Below are positions 63,326 through 64,000 of a stretch of 64,000 bases of DNA, piece after piece. The stretch comes from Bermanella sp049115935 (GTDB lineage Bacteria > Pseudomonadota > Gammaproteobacteria > Pseudomonadales > Oceanobacteraceae), in the NCBI GenBank assembly GCA_049115935.1, contig JAGDZK010000019.1, forward strand, positions 20,584 through 84,583, given 5' to 3'. The stretch's first letter is position 1, and every line of letters starts with the position of its first letter. The position numbers and the translations under genes were made by a program. The notes beneath the pieces were generated by a model that had not been told where the DNA came from, ran no database searches, and worked only from the letters and a program-made list of their open reading frames with translations.

Positions 63326-64000
63326 CTATTTTGCTAATAAGATTCGAAGCATACGACGAAGCGGTTCTGCCGCCCCCCAAAGCAACTGATCGCCTACCGT
63401 AAATGCAGATATGTACTCAGGACCCATATTTAATTTACGAATACGACCAACAGGGATACTCAAGGTACCTGTTACCTTCGCAGGGGTTAGCTCTTGCATA
63501 GTGATATCACGATCATTCGGGATAACCTTCACCCAGTCATTTGCTCCGGCCAAAATTGATTCAATTTCAGATACAGGCAAATCTTTCTTCAACTTAATCG
63601 TCATAGCCTGAGAGTGACAACGCATGGCGCCTACGCGTACACACAAACCGTCAATTGGGGTTGGCGTTTCGCTTGTACCCATGATCTTGTTGGCTTCTAC
63701 TTCAGCTTTCCACTCTTCACGGCTTTGACCAGACTCTAATTGAGAATCAATATAAGGTATTAAGCTACCCGCTAACGGCACACCAAACTGATCAACCGGG
63801 TAATCTTTGCTACGAATAAATTCAGCTGTGCTCTTATCTAGCTCTAGAATAGCAGACGCTGGATCATCCAATAGATCCTTAACATTATCGCGAATAGCAC
63901 CCATCTGGCTGATCAGCTCACGCATGTGCTTGGCACCAGAACCTGACGCTGCTTGGTATGTCATTGGAGAAACCCATTCAACCAAGTCTTTCTCGAACAA
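63326..64000 (-). CDS. asd: aspartate-semialdehyde dehydrogenase, N-terminus cut by window edge
   Basis: The last 224 residues of Asd; the open frame continues beyond base 64000. MTYQAASGSGAKHMREL and TPTPIDGLCVRVGAMRCHSQA are the signatures of the E. coli-type enzyme, with the catalytic Cys site before the cut. It makes aspartate semialdehyde for Lys, Thr and Met. It precedes fimV as in Pseudomonas. Confidence 0.95.
   Translation of the reverse strand: MFEKDLVEWVSPMTYQAASGSGAKHMRELISQMGAIRDNVKDLLDDPASAILELDKSTAEFIRSKDYPVDQFGVPLAGSLIPYIDSQLESGQSREEWKAEVEANKIMGTSETPTPIDGLCVRVGAMRCHSQAMTIKLKKDLPVSEIESILAGANDWVKVIPNDRDITMQELTPAKVTGTLSIPVGRIRKLNMGPEYISAFTVGDQLLWGAAEPLRRMLRILLAK

Overview
The window looks like chromosome of a marine gammaproteobacterium of the Oceanospirillales type (relatives such as Bermanella, Oleispira or Thalassolituus are possible; the species cannot be fixed from this sequence alone). 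Reasons: the conserved block asd-fimV-truA-trpF-trpB-trpA-accD-folC-dedD-cvpA-purF-metZ, a complete rsx/rnf-nth operon, a MetZ-type sulfhydrylase, FimV, and Fur-like iron boxes. Almost every gene has a close functional reading.

Layout. 1-10.3 kb is an iron/TonB region: a cut DUF418 membrane protein, two copies of a small-membrane-protein plus PepSY module (0.87-2.97 kb on +, 4.07-6.3 kb on -), a TonB-dependent receptor and a secreted lipoprotein, with Fur-like boxes at about 0.8 and 8.8 kb. 10.5-13.7 kb holds an S9 peptidase and a PhnD-like binding protein. 13.9-20.8 kb is rsxABCDGE-nth-gloA. 20.9-23.6 kb is a compact folE2, PTPS (QueD-like), hisI and small-protein operon. 23.6-26.8 kb has a Cys-rich metal-efflux permease, a porin, a small PstS-like protein and a 16-unit heptamer repeat. 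26.8-30.6 kb is a methionine synthase split into two coupled genes. 30.7-35.0 kb is an AraC regulator divergent from a Baeyer-Villiger monooxygenase, short-chain dehydrogenase and esterase operon, which together could turn a secondary alcohol into an ester and then cleave it.

36.6-38.5 kb is the most unusual part: three imperfect-palindromic sites with integron-type core sequences separate three small orphan genes on the minus strand, and the core half-sites of each cassette are exactly complementary (TTACAA/TTGTAAC, TTAGGC/GCCTAAC, TTATGA/TCATAAC). No integrase gene is present, so this is a cassette cluster lacking an integrase (CALIN). It sits next to a tRNA-Ser(GGA) gene whose flanks are duplicated on both sides.

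39.4-44.4 kb carries a nitroreductase and a signalling group: MASE2-like adenylate cyclase, a thioredoxin-like membrane protein and a double-GAF HD-GYP-type protein. 44.4-50.1 kb has an ArsM-like methyltransferase, a GNAT, and a MoxR/DUF58/transglutaminase operon. 50.1-64 kb is the conserved metZ-to-asd block, all on the minus strand, coding for Met, purine, folate, fatty-acid and Trp synthesis plus tRNA pseudouridylation and the polar hub protein FimV.
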